From an uncultured Acidocella sp. (GTDB lineage Bacteria > Pseudomonadota > Alphaproteobacteria > Acetobacterales > Acetobacteraceae): 5,249 bases of DNA. Positions 5,108 through 5,249 of the stretch are shown here, piece after piece; within the stretch, counting starts at the first letter, position 1, and each line of letters opens with the position of its first letter. The stretch lies in assembly GCF_946222605.1 (NCBI RefSeq), contig NZ_CAMIIE010000118.1, positions 1 through 5,249 on the forward strand, written 5' to 3'. Below the pieces are notes generated by a model. That model was not told the origin of the DNA. It did not search any database and saw only the letters and a list, made by a program, of their open reading frames with translations. A program made the translations under genes and the position numbers.

Positions 5108-5249
5108 ATGAAGTTATCTCGACGCTCCGCCTTAGCTTTACCGCTAATCGGCCTCAGCCGCCCCGCATTCGCGTCAAATGTTCGACCGCTTGCCATGGTT
5201 ATGAACTCTGCCTCGGCCTCTATTAGCCTGATCGACATGGATGCCCGCC
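5108..5249 (+). CDS. Tat-exported protein, probable YVTN/YncE-type beta-propeller, 5' part only
   Basis: The 47 visible residues begin MKLSRRSALALPLIGL, a twin-arginine-type signal (SRR then a mildly hydrophobic core), with likely cleavage after PAFA (residue 22). The mature start, with LAMVMNSASASISLIDMDAR, resembles the first blade strand of YVTN/YncE-type beta-propellers, in which a phrase like 'N-S-x-x-x-S-V-S-L-I-D' is followed by 'VVRTIPVG'. That diagnostic continuation is beyond the window, so the family is tentative. The ATG at 5108 is preceded by a weak GAGAA at 5096-5100. An in-frame ATG at 5081, behind a G-run at 5070-5074, would add nine residues and is a real alternative. It follows the methyltransferase-like gene on the same strand and would also act in the periplasm. 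Confidence 0.6.
   Translation, partial: MKLSRRSALALPLIGLSRPAFASNVRPLAMVMNSASASISLIDMDAR

Noticed and set aside
1..5249. CRISPR array, tRNA, rRNA or insertion sequence
   Set aside because: No regularly spaced direct repeats, no tRNA or rRNA-like sequence and no transposase or terminal inverted repeats were seen.

Overview
The window reads as bacterial chromosome, about 55-65% G+C in the parts I sampled, densely coding and entirely on the + strand. A taxon cannot be proved from it. Proteobacterial-type gene content (a periplasmic TlpA-type thioredoxin, secreted COG4798-type methyltransferase-like proteins, a Tat-exported beta-propeller candidate) suggests Alphaproteobacteria, perhaps a sphingomonad relative; this is inference only.

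Layout: (1) 2-553 is the 3' part of a SAM-dependent methyltransferase-like gene that begins before the window. One base after its stop, 555-1424 encodes a membrane protein: an Lgt-like multi-pass domain fused to a periplasmic TlpA-type thioredoxin with a WCLPC active site. (2) After a short gap with a GC-rich hairpin lies an envelope-stress module: PspA/IM30 (1502-2287), a PspAA-like small protein (2284-2568, 4-base overlap), and a 419-residue protein of no recognised family (2645-3904). (3) The gap 3905-4211 is not empty: its first half holds a decayed, frameshifted copy of the N-terminal coding region of the 419-residue gene, and its second half a perfect 7-6-7 inverted repeat. (4) 4212-5060 is a complete, signal-peptide-bearing paralogue of the first methyltransferase-like gene, followed after 47 bases by the start of a Tat-exported protein, probably a YVTN/YncE-type beta-propeller, which runs off the window.

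Working together: PspA and PspAA are known to act at the inner face of the cytoplasmic membrane under envelope stress. The linked 419-residue protein opens with a short FFAR-containing segment resembling PspA's own membrane-binding helix, so it is a candidate unrecognised Psp partner. The flanking genes all look like envelope or periplasmic proteins (thiol redox, secreted methyltransferase fold, beta-propeller). The most promising unexplained elements are the 419-residue Psp-linked protein with its decayed tandem copy, and the degenerate-Lgt/thioredoxin fusion.
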